Below, piece by piece: positions 35,941-45,571 of a DNA stretch of 64,000 bases. The notes beneath the pieces are model-generated. The model saw only the letters and a list, made by a program, of their open reading frames with translations. It had not been told where the DNA came from and ran no database searches. The position numbers were made by a program, and so were the translations under genes. Position 1 is the first letter of the stretch; each line of letters begins with the position of its first letter. The DNA is from Planctomycetota bacterium (GTDB lineage Bacteria > Planctomycetota > J058), in contig RFHU01000405.1 of the NCBI GenBank assembly GCA_003695705.1, forward strand, positions 1 to 64,000. The letters are read 5' to 3'.

Positions 35941-37158
35941 GTGCGCGGCCTGCGACCCCTCGCCTGCCTCCTCTTCGTCGTCCTCGTCGTCGCCGAGGCG
36001 CCCGTGGCGGCCCGCGCCCAGGAACCCCGTCCGCTTCGCTTGCGGGTGGTGAGCCACAACGTGTGGGGACTCCCGTGGGGAATTTCGCGCCAGCGCGAGG
36101 AGCGATTGGCCGCGCTGGGGCCAGCGCTGGCCGCCTTGAAGCCGGACGTGGTGGCCTTGCAGGAGGTGTGGGTCCCGGCCGACGGGGAACGCCTCGCCCG
36201 CGACCTTGCGGCCGCGGGCCTCGTCCATCATCGGCACGTCTCCGAGGGCTTGCTCGGCAGCGGCCTGCTCGTCGCCTCCCGTTACCCCCTGCAGGGCGCG
36301 CGCTTCGTCGAGTTCTACCTCGCCGGAAAGCCCCACCGCGTCGGGCACGGAGACTTCTACGCGCGCAAGGGGGCGCTCCTCCTCCGGCTGGACACGCCGG
36401 CCGGTCCCCTCCTCCTCGCCGACACCCACTGGCACGCCCGCTACGGAACGTGCGAGTACGAAGCCTTGCAGGTGACCCAGGCCTTGCAGGTGATCGACCT
36501 CCTCGGCGACCACGGCGCGCGTCCGCCGGCGCGGCCCGACGACCCGGCGCGCCCTCCGCTGGTTCTCTGCGGCGATCTCAACAGCGAGCGCGGCGATCTC
36601 CCTTTTCGCCTCCTCTGCGCGGGCGCTGCCCTCCGCGCTCCTCGCGCTCCGCTGCGCATCGACTGGCTGCTCGCTCGCGACGGCGGTCGCGTGCGCGTGG
36701 ACGTCCTCGGCGTGCGGCCACACGCCCTCAGCGACCCGCATCCCCTTCCGGGCGGCGGTCGCGCGCGCCTCTCCGACCACGACGCGGTGGTCGTGGACCT
36801 GCGCCTCGCGCCGGGGCGGCCGCGGGCCGAGCCCCCGGAGCAGGCCCGGGAGCGCTGGGAGGCGGTCTCCGCCGAGGCCATCCGGCTGCTGGAGCGCGAA
36901 CGGGCCGCCGTCCGGGACTTGCAGGAGCGTGCGCTGGGCCGGGCGGTGGTCTTGGGGCTGGCCTCGCTGCTCCTGTTCCTCGGGGCCCGCGCCTGGAGCC
37001 GGCGCAAGGAGAAGCCCGGGCGCCTGGGCTGCGCCCTGGGCGGCGCCTCCCTCTTGGCCCTCCACCTCCTCGCCTGGGCGATCTACTTCGGCGCCCTGTT
37101 CGCCCCGTATTACGCGGCGGGGCTCGCGCGGGGCCTCGCTCGCCTCGGCGCGGGTTGA
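35941..37158 (+). CDS. Exported neutral-sphingomyelinase-like phosphodiesterase
   Basis: Endonuclease/exonuclease/phosphatase-superfamily hydrolase. Of 405 residues, a signal peptide covers 1 to about 26 and the catalytic domain about 33-290. Its motifs are SHNVWGLPW (N40), ALQEVW (metal ligand E75), DTHWHA (161-166), GDLNSE (211-216) and SDHDAV (catalytic H280). The NVWGLP and GDFYARKG motifs point to the neutral sphingomyelinase branch, so a phospholipid or sphingolipid headgroup is the likely target. Two membrane helices at the C-terminus (about 332-352 and 365-390) anchor it. That layout resembles eukaryotic nSMase1. It starts with GTG. Confidence 0.83.
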   Translation: MRGLRPLACLLFVVLVVAEAPVAARAQEPRPLRLRVVSHNVWGLPWGISRQREERLAALGPALAALKPDVVALQEVWVPADGERLARDLAAAGLVHHRHVSEGLLGSGLLVASRYPLQGARFVEFYLAGKPHRVGHGDFYARKGALLLRLDTPAGPLLLADTHWHARYGTCEYEALQVTQALQVIDLLGDHGARPPARPDDPARPPLVLCGDLNSERGDLPFRLLCAGAALRAPRAPLRIDWLLARDGGRVRVDVLGVRPHALSDPHPLPGGGRARLSDHDAVVVDLRLAPGRPRAEPPEQARERWEAVSAEAIRLLERERAAVRDLQERALGRAVVLGLASLLLFLGARAWSRRKEKPGRLGCALGGASLLALHLLAWAIYFGALFAPYYAAGLARGLARLGAG

Positions 37159-37310
37159 CCGGCCGCGCGGATTCCGCGCCACCCCCCGGGAACGGCCGCC
37201 GCGCCGACGCACTCGTTTCCCGGGCGCAAGGCTTCGGGACGTCCGGCGGGAAGATCCGCCCGTCGGCCCAGAGCGCGCCGCCGAGCCGGCGCACGCCAGG
37301 GGCGTTTGCT

Positions 37311-38540
37311 TCAGCGACGGGGACGGCGCGAGGTCCGCGAGGTCCGCGAGCGGGCCCCGGGAGGACGGCGCAGGGCGGCCTGCGCCCCCGAGGACTGCAG
37401 GGCACGGCGACCGGGGCGCTTGCGGGGGCGACGCCGCTTGGCCCGCGCCCGTCGCTGGGCTGCGAATTCTTCCAGCGGGTCGCCGTCGCGCCAGGAGCCG
37501 CTCCCCTCGGAGGGATCGGCCTCCGTCGGGGCGTCCTGCCCCGCGCGCGAGGTGGTGGCGTCGAAGGCAATGGCGCTCCGCGAGCCGGAGAGCCCGAGGG
37601 GCGGCGGTTCGGGGAGGGGCGTAGCGGACGGCGGGGGGGAGAGGGACTCTTCGAGGAGCGCGGCGAGGGGGTCGCCCTTCCCCCTGCTTGGCGACGACCG
37701 CGCGAGGCGGTCGACGTCGATGCGGTCGGCGGCGACCTCGTGGAAGGAGGTCACCTCGTCCTCGTCGAGGAACTCGAGGGCCCCTTCGTCGAGGACGGGA
37801 GGCGCGGCGAGGGCGGGGGTGGAGGACCTTCTCGCCTCGAGCGTGCGCAGGTCGGTGTCGTCGTCGTCGGGGAGGAGGCGGAGCGCGTCGGTGAATTCGT
37901 CCTCGGCTTCGTCGTCGGCCTCGATGGCCGCGAGCAAGGGGTCGTCCTCGTCCGACGGCCCGCGACGGACCGCGTCGGTCAGAAGGCTGTGGGCGAAGGG
38001 GTCCTCGTCCGCCGTGGGAGAGGGCCCGCGCGCCGTGTCGGTCCGAAGGCTGTGGGCGAAGGGGTCCTCGTCCGCCGCGTTGCGTGGAGTCGGCTCGGCG
38101 TGCAGGGGCGCGGCGGGCGCGGCGCCGGAGGGGGGAGGGCCCTTGTGTGCGCCTCGGGCCGGCAGGCCCTCGAAGGGCGGCGCGGGTTCGTCGAAGGGAT
38201 CGCGTTCTCCCAGAGCCTCTGGGTCGCGCGGGGGCGCCACGCGGGGCGCGGACTTCGCCGCGGGGGCCTTCCCCTTCGTCCGGGGAGCGTATTGCTCGCG
38301 GGTGGCCTTGAGGTGCGGGTAGTTGGCCACCACCCAGCGGGCCCAGCGTTCGAATTGCAGGGCCTGCCGAGCGTCGATGATGCCTTCGAGCTGCGCGACC
38401 GTGAACAGTGTGGTCGAGGGGCACGAAGCCAACCACTCGAGCTGGATCTCGCGGCAGTGCTGCAAGGCCTCCTTGGACGGGAAGCCCGCCCGCTTGGCCA
38501 GGGCGACGAACAGGCGATCTCCGAGCGCGAAGGCTGCCAC
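37311..38540 (-). CDS. Unknown acidic repeat protein with a kinase-type N-terminal module
   Basis: A 409-residue protein without a recognised family. The N-terminal 75 residues (FALGDRLFVALAKRAGFPSK, LFTVAQLEGIIDARQAL) show two helical hairpins similar to the N-terminal modules of the window's Ser/Thr kinases, but there is no kinase domain. The rest is low complexity, rich in Asp, Glu, Pro and Ala. A decapeptide ADEDPFAHSL occurs twice, encoded by a perfect 33-base direct repeat. The C-terminus is Arg-rich. The start is GTG at 38,540, preceded by a good AAGGAGAGG. It is probably a cytoplasmic partner or substrate in the kinase network. Confidence 0.68.
   Translation of the reverse strand: MAAFALGDRLFVALAKRAGFPSKEALQHCREIQLEWLASCPSTTLFTVAQLEGIIDARQALQFERWARWVVANYPHLKATREQYAPRTKGKAPAAKSAPRVAPPRDPEALGERDPFDEPAPPFEGLPARGAHKGPPPSGAAPAAPLHAEPTPRNAADEDPFAHSLRTDTARGPSPTADEDPFAHSLLTDAVRRGPSDEDDPLLAAIEADDEAEDEFTDALRLLPDDDDTDLRTLEARRSSTPALAAPPVLDEGALEFLDEDEVTSFHEVAADRIDVDRLARSSPSRGKGDPLAALLEESLSPPPSATPLPEPPPLGLSGSRSAIAFDATTSRAGQDAPTEADPSEGSGSWRDGDPLEEFAAQRRARAKRRRPRKRPGRRALQSSGAQAALRRPPGARSRTSRTSRRPRR
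37982..38077. repeat. Perfect 33-base direct repeat, 63-base period
   Basis: Copies at 37,982-38,014 and 38,045-38,077 are identical and in frame. They encode ADEDPFAHSL on the minus strand. The spacer between copies encodes RTDTARGPSPT, related to the TDAVRRGPSD that follows the other copy, so the true unit is a 21-residue duplication. Confidence 0.9.
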
Positions 38541-38841
38541 TCCAGACCCTCTCCTTCCCTTCCGGGCTCTCCTAAGCACACCGAAGTCCGCTCGGCGGCG
38601 GCCGCGCTTCCTCGGCGGATTCAAGACTTCCGTCGGCCTCGGCCCTTCTCCCCTTCGCCTCCTGAGACCGTCGAGCGACGGAAACGGGGCGCAGGGGCGA
38701 TGTCTTCCGGTGGACGAAACGCAAGTTCGGCCGAGTCGGGGGGGGCGGCGCAGCTTCGGCGGGGAGTCTTTTCTGGGGGGCCGTCTGCCCGGCGAGCGGC
38801 GCGGGCTCGGGCCTGCGCGGCCCGGGGCGGAAGGCGTGGTT
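38541..38841. other. Gap between the acidic repeat protein and the transglutaminase gene
   Basis: 301 bases without a convincing gene; both flanking genes are on the minus strand. It carries the ribosome-binding site of the acidic repeat protein at its left end. I see no hairpin or repeat worth reporting. Confidence 0.5.
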
Positions 38842-40896
38842 TCAGGGGGCGCGCCCGGAGGTCGGGGGAGCGTAGCGGCGCGCGGCGAGGTCGTGGACGG
38901 CGCGCAGGACTTCCTCACGCTCCGGAAGGTCGCGGGCGGCCTCGACGCGGGCGGCTTGCTCGAGGAGGGTTTCGCCGGGGCGGCGCGCCAGGCCGTGGCG
39001 CGCGAGGCGGCGGTCCACCGCCAGGTAGCGCTCTCTGAGGGCGACGAGCTCGGCCGACAGGGGGCGCGGGGCCCAGCGCCAGGGGCGTCGGCCGCGCCGG
39101 CCGCGCCGCAGACGGTAGAGGCCGTAAAGGAGGAGGAGGCCAACGAAGGCAGCCACCCGCGCCGAGGAGGAGACCAACCACACGAGCAATTCGCGCAACA
39201 CCCCGCCCAGCGCGCCGAACAAACCGGCCAGGCCCTCGCGCGCGAAGGCGCCGCGCAGGCGGGCCCACCAGCCCGCAAGGGCGTCGAGGAGGGCCTCGCT
39301 CCGCGACGCGGGCACGTTGGGGGGGAGGCCGTCGCCGGGGGTGAACTCGCAGAGGATCCAGCCCGCTTGCGGGTCGTAGGCCTCGGCCCAGGCGTGGGCG
39401 TGCTCGTTGCGCGCGATCCACAGGGTGGCGTCGAGGGGACTGCGTTCGTGGCAGAGGAAGCCGGTGACGTAGCGGGCGCGCACGCCGTAGCGCCGAAGCA
39501 GCAGCACTCCGGCCGACGCGAACAGCTCGCAGTGTCCGTGCCGCTTTTCGAGCAGGAACTGGGCCAAGGGGTCGCGCCCGCGCTCGAAGCGAATGCCCAG
39601 CCGGTAGCGGTAGCGCCTCGCGAACCACGCCTCGATTTTGCGCGCGAGCGCGCGCGGCGGCAGGCCAGGGCGCAGCCCGATGCGTTTGCCCACCGCGTCG
39701 AGGGCTGCGAGCAGTTCGGGCGGGCCCTCGGGCAGGGCGAGCCATTCGGTGCGCTCCGCGTCGGCCCGGGGCGCCGAGGCGCCCAGGAGCACACCGTAGC
39801 CTTTCTCGCTGCTGAAGCCGGTGGCCTTTGCCGTGCCCCCGGGGAGGAGCGCGAGCACCTTGTCGGGGGTCTGGACCGCGGCGGCCTTCAGGGGGAGGAA
39901 CAGGTGCGCGGCGTAGCGCGCCGTGGTGTGCACCACCAGATCAGCCGTTGGGGCGGGAGGCAGCGGGGGGGCACCGGGCAACCGGCACCAGCCGGGCGGC
40001 GCGCCCCGTCCCACGGGGAGCGTCCCCTGCGCGGGACTCTGCCAGCCGCCACCGTCGTAGCGCGCAAACGCGCGCCCGCGTAGGTAGCCCGGCGCCCGGG
40101 AAGCCGTTGCCCGCAGAGCGACGGTTCGGCCGCTGCGCTGCAGGGCACGCTCGATGTCGCCGAGTCGCGCGCGGTCGGAGAAGCCGCCCGGAGAGTTCGG
40201 CAACAGGTCCGCTCGACCGAGCGCGCGGCGGACCATCTCTCGCGCCCGGTCGATGCGCGCGCGGACGAACACGGTGCCCAGGGCGGTTCCCGCGGCGACG
40301 AGGGCCATGGCCGCCGCGGCCGCCGCGCGCGCCGCCCAGGAGCGGCCAGCGGCCGTTCGTTCGAGCGGGAGGTGGAGGCGCAGGCCCACGAGGGCGGCCG
40401 CCGCGTAGACGCCGACCAGGGGCAGGTAGCGCTCGGACCGCACGTCGGCGCCGCAGGTAGCCAGCGCCGCAGCGCTGCAGCCGAAGACGACGGCGAAGCG
40501 ACGCGGATCCCAGCGCGAGTAGAGTTTCCACACCGCCAGCGCGAGGAGGAACAGGCTCGCGTGCCAGGGGAAGTTCAGGCCCAGTCCGCTGCGGCCGGTG
40601 ATCTCCCAGGCCTGGGTCAAGGCCGCGAAGGGAAGCGCGAACAGGCCCAGGCCGATGACTCCGGCCGGGAGCAGGGGGCCGGGGGAGCCGGGGCGGGGCT
40701 GCGGCACCCGCCGCCATACCCACCAGCGCGCCAGCAAGGGGTGCAGGGCGGTCGCTCCCAACACCGGCGCCAGGAGCGGCCAGGCCTCACCACGGGCGGC
40801 CCAGCCGAGCGCCAGCGCTCCCGCGACCAAGAGCGCGTAACTTGGCAGGTCGTCGGCGCGCGCGCCGGAGGCAGACGCCGCGGCGGCCCGCGTCAC
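38842..40896 (-). CDS. TgpA-like membrane transglutaminase (DUF3488-like)
   Basis: The 684 residues begin with about six membrane helices (20-215). A large periplasmic transglutaminase-core domain at about 230-550 has the intact papain-like triad C456 (KRHGHCELFASAG), H501 (NEHAHAWAEAY) and D508. A further membrane helix at about 580-600 precedes a cytoplasmic DUF4129-like tail. Such proteins are typically encoded with a DUF58 protein and a MoxR ATPase. It overlaps the DUF58 gene by four bases (GTGA), so the two are co-translated. Its substrate is not known. The frame stays open far upstream, and the GTG was chosen on overlap. Confidence 0.88.
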   Translation of the reverse strand: MTRAAAASASGARADDLPSYALLVAGALALGWAARGEAWPLLAPVLGATALHPLLARWWVWRRVPQPRPGSPGPLLPAGVIGLGLFALPFAALTQAWEITGRSGLGLNFPWHASLFLLALAVWKLYSRWDPRRFAVVFGCSAAALATCGADVRSERYLPLVGVYAAAALVGLRLHLPLERTAAGRSWAARAAAAAAMALVAAGTALGTVFVRARIDRAREMVRRALGRADLLPNSPGGFSDRARLGDIERALQRSGRTVALRATASRAPGYLRGRAFARYDGGGWQSPAQGTLPVGRGAPPGWCRLPGAPPLPPAPTADLVVHTTARYAAHLFLPLKAAAVQTPDKVLALLPGGTAKATGFSSEKGYGVLLGASAPRADAERTEWLALPEGPPELLAALDAVGKRIGLRPGLPPRALARKIEAWFARRYRYRLGIRFERGRDPLAQFLLEKRHGHCELFASAGVLLLRRYGVRARYVTGFLCHERSPLDATLWIARNEHAHAWAEAYDPQAGWILCEFTPGDGLPPNVPASRSEALLDALAGWWARLRGAFAREGLAGLFGALGGVLRELLVWLVSSSARVAAFVGLLLLYGLYRLRRGRRGRRPWRWAPRPLSAELVALRERYLAVDRRLARHGLARRPGETLLEQAARVEAARDLPEREEVLRAVHDLAARRYAPPTSGRAP

Positions 40897-42173
40897 CAGG
40901 CCTCGATCCCCGCCTCGACCTCGGCGGGGGTGTAGCAGGCAATGGGCTCGCCCGCGACGGGCACGTGGGGCGGCAGCCGGGTGGGCCCGTCGCGGACCAC
41001 GGCCACCTTGAGCGCCACTCCGTGGTCGGCCAGGGCTTGGACGAAGCGCCGGCGGTCTTCGTCCCAGTCGAGGAGGATCAGGACCGCGGTGGCGATGCGG
41101 TCGACCTCGCGGAACAGGGACGGCGCCAGGGTGGCGAAGGGGTTCTGGGGACAGGGTTCCACGCAGGCGAGCAGGTCGAGGACCTTCTCGAGGGAGGCCA
41201 GGCTGCGTCCGGCCATCAGGTGGTAGAGGTCGGGGCCTGCGGCGAAGAGGTCGATGATGTATTCGCGGCGGCTGAGGACGTCGGCCACCGCGGCCCCGAG
41301 GGAGACGGCCGCCTCGAAGGAGGTCTCGCCGCGCGGTTGCCCGGCCGCGTAGGTGTCGAGGACGAGCGCGATGCGGGTGAGGTATTCCTGTTGGTATTCG
41401 CGCACCACGGGAGCGCCGACGCGTGCCCACGCCCGCTGGTCGAGGTCGCGCAGGCGGTCTCCGCTGCGGTACTCGCGGTTGCCTATGAATTCTTCGGACT
41501 CCCCGACGCGGCTCACCAGGGCCAGGCCCCCCGGCTGGTGGCGGCGTCCCACGGGCAGGTCGACCCCGGCCATGGGGCGGAAGCGGGGGGTGACGAGGAC
41601 CTGCACCGGGTCGCGCTGGCGGCGGGCGCAACGCACGAGGCCGAAAGGGAACGCCGTGCGGAGCTCCGCCCCCCAGACCTCGTAGGCGCCCCGGCGCGGG
41701 AAAGAGAGCCAGTGGCGCAGGGTCGCCTCCTCGCCGGGCGCGAGCTCGGCCAGCGCCTCGCGGCGCGCTCCGAGTTGGACGCGGTGGGCGTTCCTGGGGG
41801 GGATCCACTCTCCGGCCTCGAGGTCGAAGCCGGGCAACCAGCCCTCGTTGCGCACGCGGACGCGGACCTCCACCTGCGCTCCGGCCGCGACTCGCTCGGG
41901 AAAGCGCCGCTCCAGCCGGACCCGCGGTCGCGAGAGCCAGCCGAGCGCCAGCGATCCCCAGAACAGGGTCCACAGGAAGACGACGAAGGCGTAGAGGGGG
42001 AAGCCGCCGTGCAGGTAGGCCAGGGCCACCAGCGTCGCCACGCTCGCGACCCCCAAGAGCGCCCGGCCGGCATCCGTCAGCCCTCCCCGCCACAGGGCCC
42101 AGAGGCGAGGGAAGGAGGAGGGCTGCTCCGGCGAGGGATACCAGGCTGCTTCCAGGCGTTCGAGCCAGCGCAC
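40893..42173 (-). CDS. DUF58 domain protein
   Basis: About 426 residues from the GTG at 42,173. Two membrane helices lie near the N-terminus (LLGVASVATLVALAYLHGGF, YAFVVFLWTLFWGSLALGW). A beta-rich extracytoplasmic stretch (VRVRVRNEGWLPGF) follows, then the DUF58 block YRSGDRLRDLDQRAWARVG and a VWA-like fold (TRIALVLDTYA). DUF58 proteins work with MoxR ATPases and transglutaminases in a poorly understood envelope maturation system. An earlier TTG at 42,293 would add 40 residues. No MoxR gene is adjacent. Confidence 0.85.
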   Translation of the reverse strand: MRWLERLEAAWYPSPEQPSSFPRLWALWRGGLTDAGRALLGVASVATLVALAYLHGGFPLYAFVVFLWTLFWGSLALGWLSRPRVRLERRFPERVAAGAQVEVRVRVRNEGWLPGFDLEAGEWIPPRNAHRVQLGARREALAELAPGEEATLRHWLSFPRRGAYEVWGAELRTAFPFGLVRCARRQRDPVQVLVTPRFRPMAGVDLPVGRRHQPGGLALVSRVGESEEFIGNREYRSGDRLRDLDQRAWARVGAPVVREYQQEYLTRIALVLDTYAAGQPRGETSFEAAVSLGAAVADVLSRREYIIDLFAAGPDLYHLMAGRSLASLEKVLDLLACVEPCPQNPFATLAPSLFREVDRIATAVLILLDWDEDRRRFVQALADHGVALKVAVVRDGPTRLPPHVPVAGEPIACYTPAEVEAGIEAW

Positions 42174-42364
42174 CCGGGCATCGTAGCCGGCAAGGCGCGC
42201 CCAACCGTGCCTCCCCGGCGGCGCCGCAACGGCGGCGCAGGAGAGCCTGCCCCGGCCCCCGGATCGGGCCTCCCCCGCGCCAAGCCTGGACAAAGCGCCT
42301 GCGCGCGTTCACCCTGAAGTCCGGAAACGACGTCAGCGGAAGTGGGGAAGGAAACGGAAGCCCC

Positions 42365-43171
42365 GTGGAGTGGGCCGCCCTCCTCGTTCTGCTCTTCTGC
42401 TCCGACGTGGTCGAGGTCGTCCCCGCCGCGGAGCGCCCTTCCAAGCACCTGCTCTTCCTGGTGGACACCTCGGGGAGCATGGAGGGAGACAAGTTCGCCA
42501 GCGCTTGCCAGGCCGTGGTGGACATCGCCGCCCAGCCGGTCGACGCCATGGAGATCGCCATCCTCGCCTTCGACGACGAGGTTGCACGCTGGCCGGGCCT
42601 TCCCGCGTCCGGCGGTCCCCCTCCGCGCTTCCAGGCCACGGTGCCTCCCCGGGCGCTGCCCCGCGCCCCCGCCCGTCGCGTGCCGCCCGGTTGGGCTGCC
42701 CTGCCCTCGCGCGAGGCGGTCCGGCACGCTTCGGCCTGGCTGGCGCGGCGGCCCCCCGAGGGAGGCACCCGGATCATTCCCGCCCTTCGCGCCGCCCTCG
42801 CCGAACCGCGCAAGGAACTGACCGTCGTGCTGGTGAGCGACGGGCAGTTCTACCAAGAGCGCGGCGAGGCGATCCTCGCCGCGCTCGAGGAGGCGCAGCG
42901 TGCGCGCGAGGCCAAGGGTCTGGGCCGGGCCCTCCTGCTCGTGTTCGCCGTCGGCGAGCCGGCCGCCCTCTTGGAGGACCTCGGCCGCCTCGGCCGCGGC
43001 GGTACCTACCGGCGCGCCAGAGCCGAAGACGCCGCCGACGAAGGAGCGCCGCCCCAGACCGCGCCCTCCAAGCCGAAGCGGCGCTCTTCGTCCCGCCCGG
43101 GGACCCCGGGCGGCGCACCGCCGCCGGCGGGTCCCTTCCGCAGCGCCCCGCCCGCGCCGGCCCCTCGCTGA
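42365..43171 (+). CDS. Exported VWA-domain protein
   Basis: The 268 residues have a hydrophobic N-terminus (1 to about 22), then a von Willebrand A domain at about 28-215. Its metal-ion-dependent adhesion site DTSGSM is at 34-39, with a downstream LVSDGQFYQ. A long Pro/Arg/Ser-rich tail of about 50 residues ends the protein. VWA proteins are standard partners in MoxR/DUF58 loci. This one is divergent from the DUF58-transglutaminase pair, sharing an upstream region of about 190 bases. The start is GTG at 42,365. Confidence 0.82.
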   Translation: MEWAALLVLLFCSDVVEVVPAAERPSKHLLFLVDTSGSMEGDKFASACQAVVDIAAQPVDAMEIAILAFDDEVARWPGLPASGGPPPRFQATVPPRALPRAPARRVPPGWAALPSREAVRHASAWLARRPPEGGTRIIPALRAALAEPRKELTVVLVSDGQFYQERGEAILAALEEAQRAREAKGLGRALLLVFAVGEPAALLEDLGRLGRGGTYRRARAEDAADEGAPPQTAPSKPKRRSSSRPGTPGGAPPPAGPFRSAPPAPAPR

Positions 43172-43357
43172 GCGGACGCCCCAACTCGGTCCGGAAGACC
43201 CCGGCTCCACCGAACCGGACCCGGCTCGTTCCACGAGCGTCTCCCAAGTCCTCACCCTACGCAGGACGGTGGAGGTCGCGGGCCACGTCGACTCCCGCAC
43301 CCTTTCCTGCGCGAGGGGCGCCGGCGGGAGGCGCCTCGACCGTGCTATCCTCCAGCC

Positions 43358-45571
43358 ATGCCGCAGCGAGAGGAGGCGCATCTCTTCGGGGAGACCGCCC
43401 TCGCCCAGGGCTTCGTGACCCCAGAACAGCTCGAGGCCGCCCTCGCGCAGCAACGCACCCGCGGCGGCGGGCTTCCCCTGGGCGCCATCATGGTGAACAT
43501 GGGCCTGTTGACCCTTCCCGAGGCCACGGCCATCGAGAAGCTCAACGCGGCCCTCCGCGCCCGCGATGCCGCAGAGGCCGAGGAGGAGGACGAGGAACCA
43601 CCGCTCACCGGGAAGGTCCTCGGCGGTTGTTTGCTCCTCGAGCGCCTCGCCGTGGGAAGCATGGGGAGCACCTACCGGGCGCACCATCTGCGCCTCGACC
43701 GCGACGTGGTCGTCAAGGTGCTGCACCGCAGGCTGATCGCCGTCGAAGGGAACCTCGAGCGATTCGCTCGCGAGGCCCGCGCCGCAGCAGCCCTCGACCA
43801 CCCCGCCGTGGTCGCGGTCTACGACTTCGACATCCAGGACGAGATCCCTTTCATCGTCATGCAGTACGTCCGCGGACAGGATCTGCGGCAGGTCCTCGAG
43901 GCGCGCGGCGCGCTCGGCGCGCGGCGCGCCCTCTGGGTCGGGGCTCGCGTGCTCGAAGGGTTGCGGCACGCCCACGCCCACGGGATCGTGCACCGGGACA
44001 TCAAGCCGGCGAACCTGCTGATTACGCCCGAGCCCCGCGTCAAGATCGCGGACTTCGGCCTCGTGCGCATCCTCTCGCGTCCCACGGGGGAGGAACTTTC
44101 CTCCTTCGGCGAGATCGTAGGGACTCCGCAGTACATGTCGCCCGAGCAAGCCATGGGCGACGACTTCGACCACCGGGCCGACCTCTACGCGCTGGGCATT
44201 ACCCTCTTCGAACTCATCGCCGGTCGCCCTCCCTTCACGGGGAACTCCACCATCGAGGTGCTCGAGAAGCACATCACCGAACCCCTTCCGCCGCTTTCGC
44301 GCTTCGCCCCCACCTCCAGCCCGGAGCTCGACGCCCTGTTCGCTCGCCTGTGCGCCAAGGATCCCGGAGACCGCTTCGCCGACGCGGGTGTGGCGCTGGA
44401 GGCGGTTCAGGCCCTTCGCTTTGCCAGCGACGGGAGCACGCGGCGCCTGGAGCGCATTGGCCCCGACGATCCCTCGCGAAGCGAGAGCACGCCGCCCATC
44501 GTCAGCGAACGGGCCCTCGAAGAGCTCAAGGCGCGCTTGCGCCGCTCCCGCAGCTTCGTGGCCTTCGAGGCCGAGGAGGAGGAGCTTCCCTCCGAAGTCG
44601 TGGACGCTTCCTTCTCCGCCGTGGCGGTCGTTCCTCACGACGTCCTCGCGGAGTCCCGCGCGCGGTTGGAGCGCGCTCTCGAGGACCCTGCGCGGCGCGT
44701 CCCGCGGCTCATGCAGCGGATGCTGCGCGAAGGCCGTCCGGACGAACTCCTCGCGCTCGGACCGGAATTCGAGCGCGCGCTCCCCGACTCGGCGGCGGTG
44801 GCCTTCTACTTGGGACGAGCTCACGACGACGAGGGACAGCTCGAGGAGGCCCGCGCGAAGTTCGCCTTGGCGGCGGCCCTCTCCCCCGACCACCTGCAGG
44901 CGCGCTTGCATCTCGCGCGTGTCCTCGTGGCCATGGGTCGCATCGGGCAAGCCGTCGACGCGTTGCGGGAGGCGACCCACTGGCATCCGAGCTCTGTGCA
45001 GGCAATGGTCCGCCTCGCCGAGGTCCTCTACGTGGTCCAGGGCGACCGCGAGGCCGCGGTCGAGGCCTACGAGAAAGCCATCGAGCTGGCACCCAGCCGC
45101 TGGCAACTCCGTCAGCAGCTCGCTTGGGTCCTCTACGAACTGGGACGCCTCGACGACGCCGAGGCCGTGCTCGAGGAAGTCGTGGCCTGGCGGGAAGGCG
45201 ATGCCGAGCCGGCCCAGAAACTCCTTGCGCGGGTTCGCCGCAAGCGCGCTCGCCTCGGCGCGCAGCGCGAGGAATCGGACCGGCGAGGGCCGGGAGGCAA
45301 GTCCAGCGCCCACCTGGCCGCGGTGCGCCTGGCGACCGCGAGCCGCAAGTGGGCGCGCGTTCTGGAGGCCGCCGAGGCCGGCCTCGCCCGCGCTCCGAGG
45401 TCCGTCGAGCTCCTCTTGGCCAAGGCGAGGGCCTTGCGGGAGCTGGGGCGCTTCTCCGACGCCGTCGAAGCCTACGCCGTGGCCCTCGGCCTCGACCCCG
45501 ATTCCGAGGAGGCCCAAGAGGGCCTCCTCGCGGCCCAGGCGGAGCGCAAGGCGCGCCGCGCACGCTCGTGA
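43358..45571 (+). CDS. Soluble Ser/Thr protein kinase with TPR repeats
   Basis: Of 737 residues, an N-terminal helical module (1-65) contains [20 protein letters not shown] and a second hairpin, similar to the N-terminal half of type II secretion ATPases. The kinase domain (about 88-365) has glycine loop VGSMGSTY (99-106), K120, HRDIKPAN (212-219) and DFG (232-234). The glycine loop lacks the second and third Gly of PknB (GSMG rather than GGMG). TPR repeats fill about 470-737. There is no membrane helix, so it is cytoplasmic. The ATG follows a gap of 186 bases. The stop overlaps the glycosyltransferase start, suggesting that this kinase is made with the polysaccharide genes. Confidence 0.9.
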   Translation: MPQREEAHLFGETALAQGFVTPEQLEAALAQQRTRGGGLPLGAIMVNMGLLTLPEATAIEKLNAALRARDAAEAEEEDEEPPLTGKVLGGCLLLERLAVGSMGSTYRAHHLRLDRDVVVKVLHRRLIAVEGNLERFAREARAAAALDHPAVVAVYDFDIQDEIPFIVMQYVRGQDLRQVLEARGALGARRALWVGARVLEGLRHAHAHGIVHRDIKPANLLITPEPRVKIADFGLVRILSRPTGEELSSFGEIVGTPQYMSPEQAMGDDFDHRADLYALGITLFELIAGRPPFTGNSTIEVLEKHITEPLPPLSRFAPTSSPELDALFARLCAKDPGDRFADAGVALEAVQALRFASDGSTRRLERIGPDDPSRSESTPPIVSERALEELKARLRRSRSFVAFEAEEEELPSEVVDASFSAVAVVPHDVLAESRARLERALEDPARRVPRLMQRMLREGRPDELLALGPEFERALPDSAAVAFYLGRAHDDEGQLEEARAKFALAAALSPDHLQARLHLARVLVAMGRIGQAVDALREATHWHPSSVQAMVRLAEVLYVVQGDREAAVEAYEKAIELAPSRWQLRQQLAWVLYELGRLDDAEAVLEEVVAWREGDAEPAQKLLARVRRKRARLGAQREESDRRGPGGKSSAHLAAVRLATASRKWARVLEAAEAGLARAPRSVELLLAKARALRELGRFSDAVEAYAVALGLDPDSEEAQEGLLAAQAERKARRARS

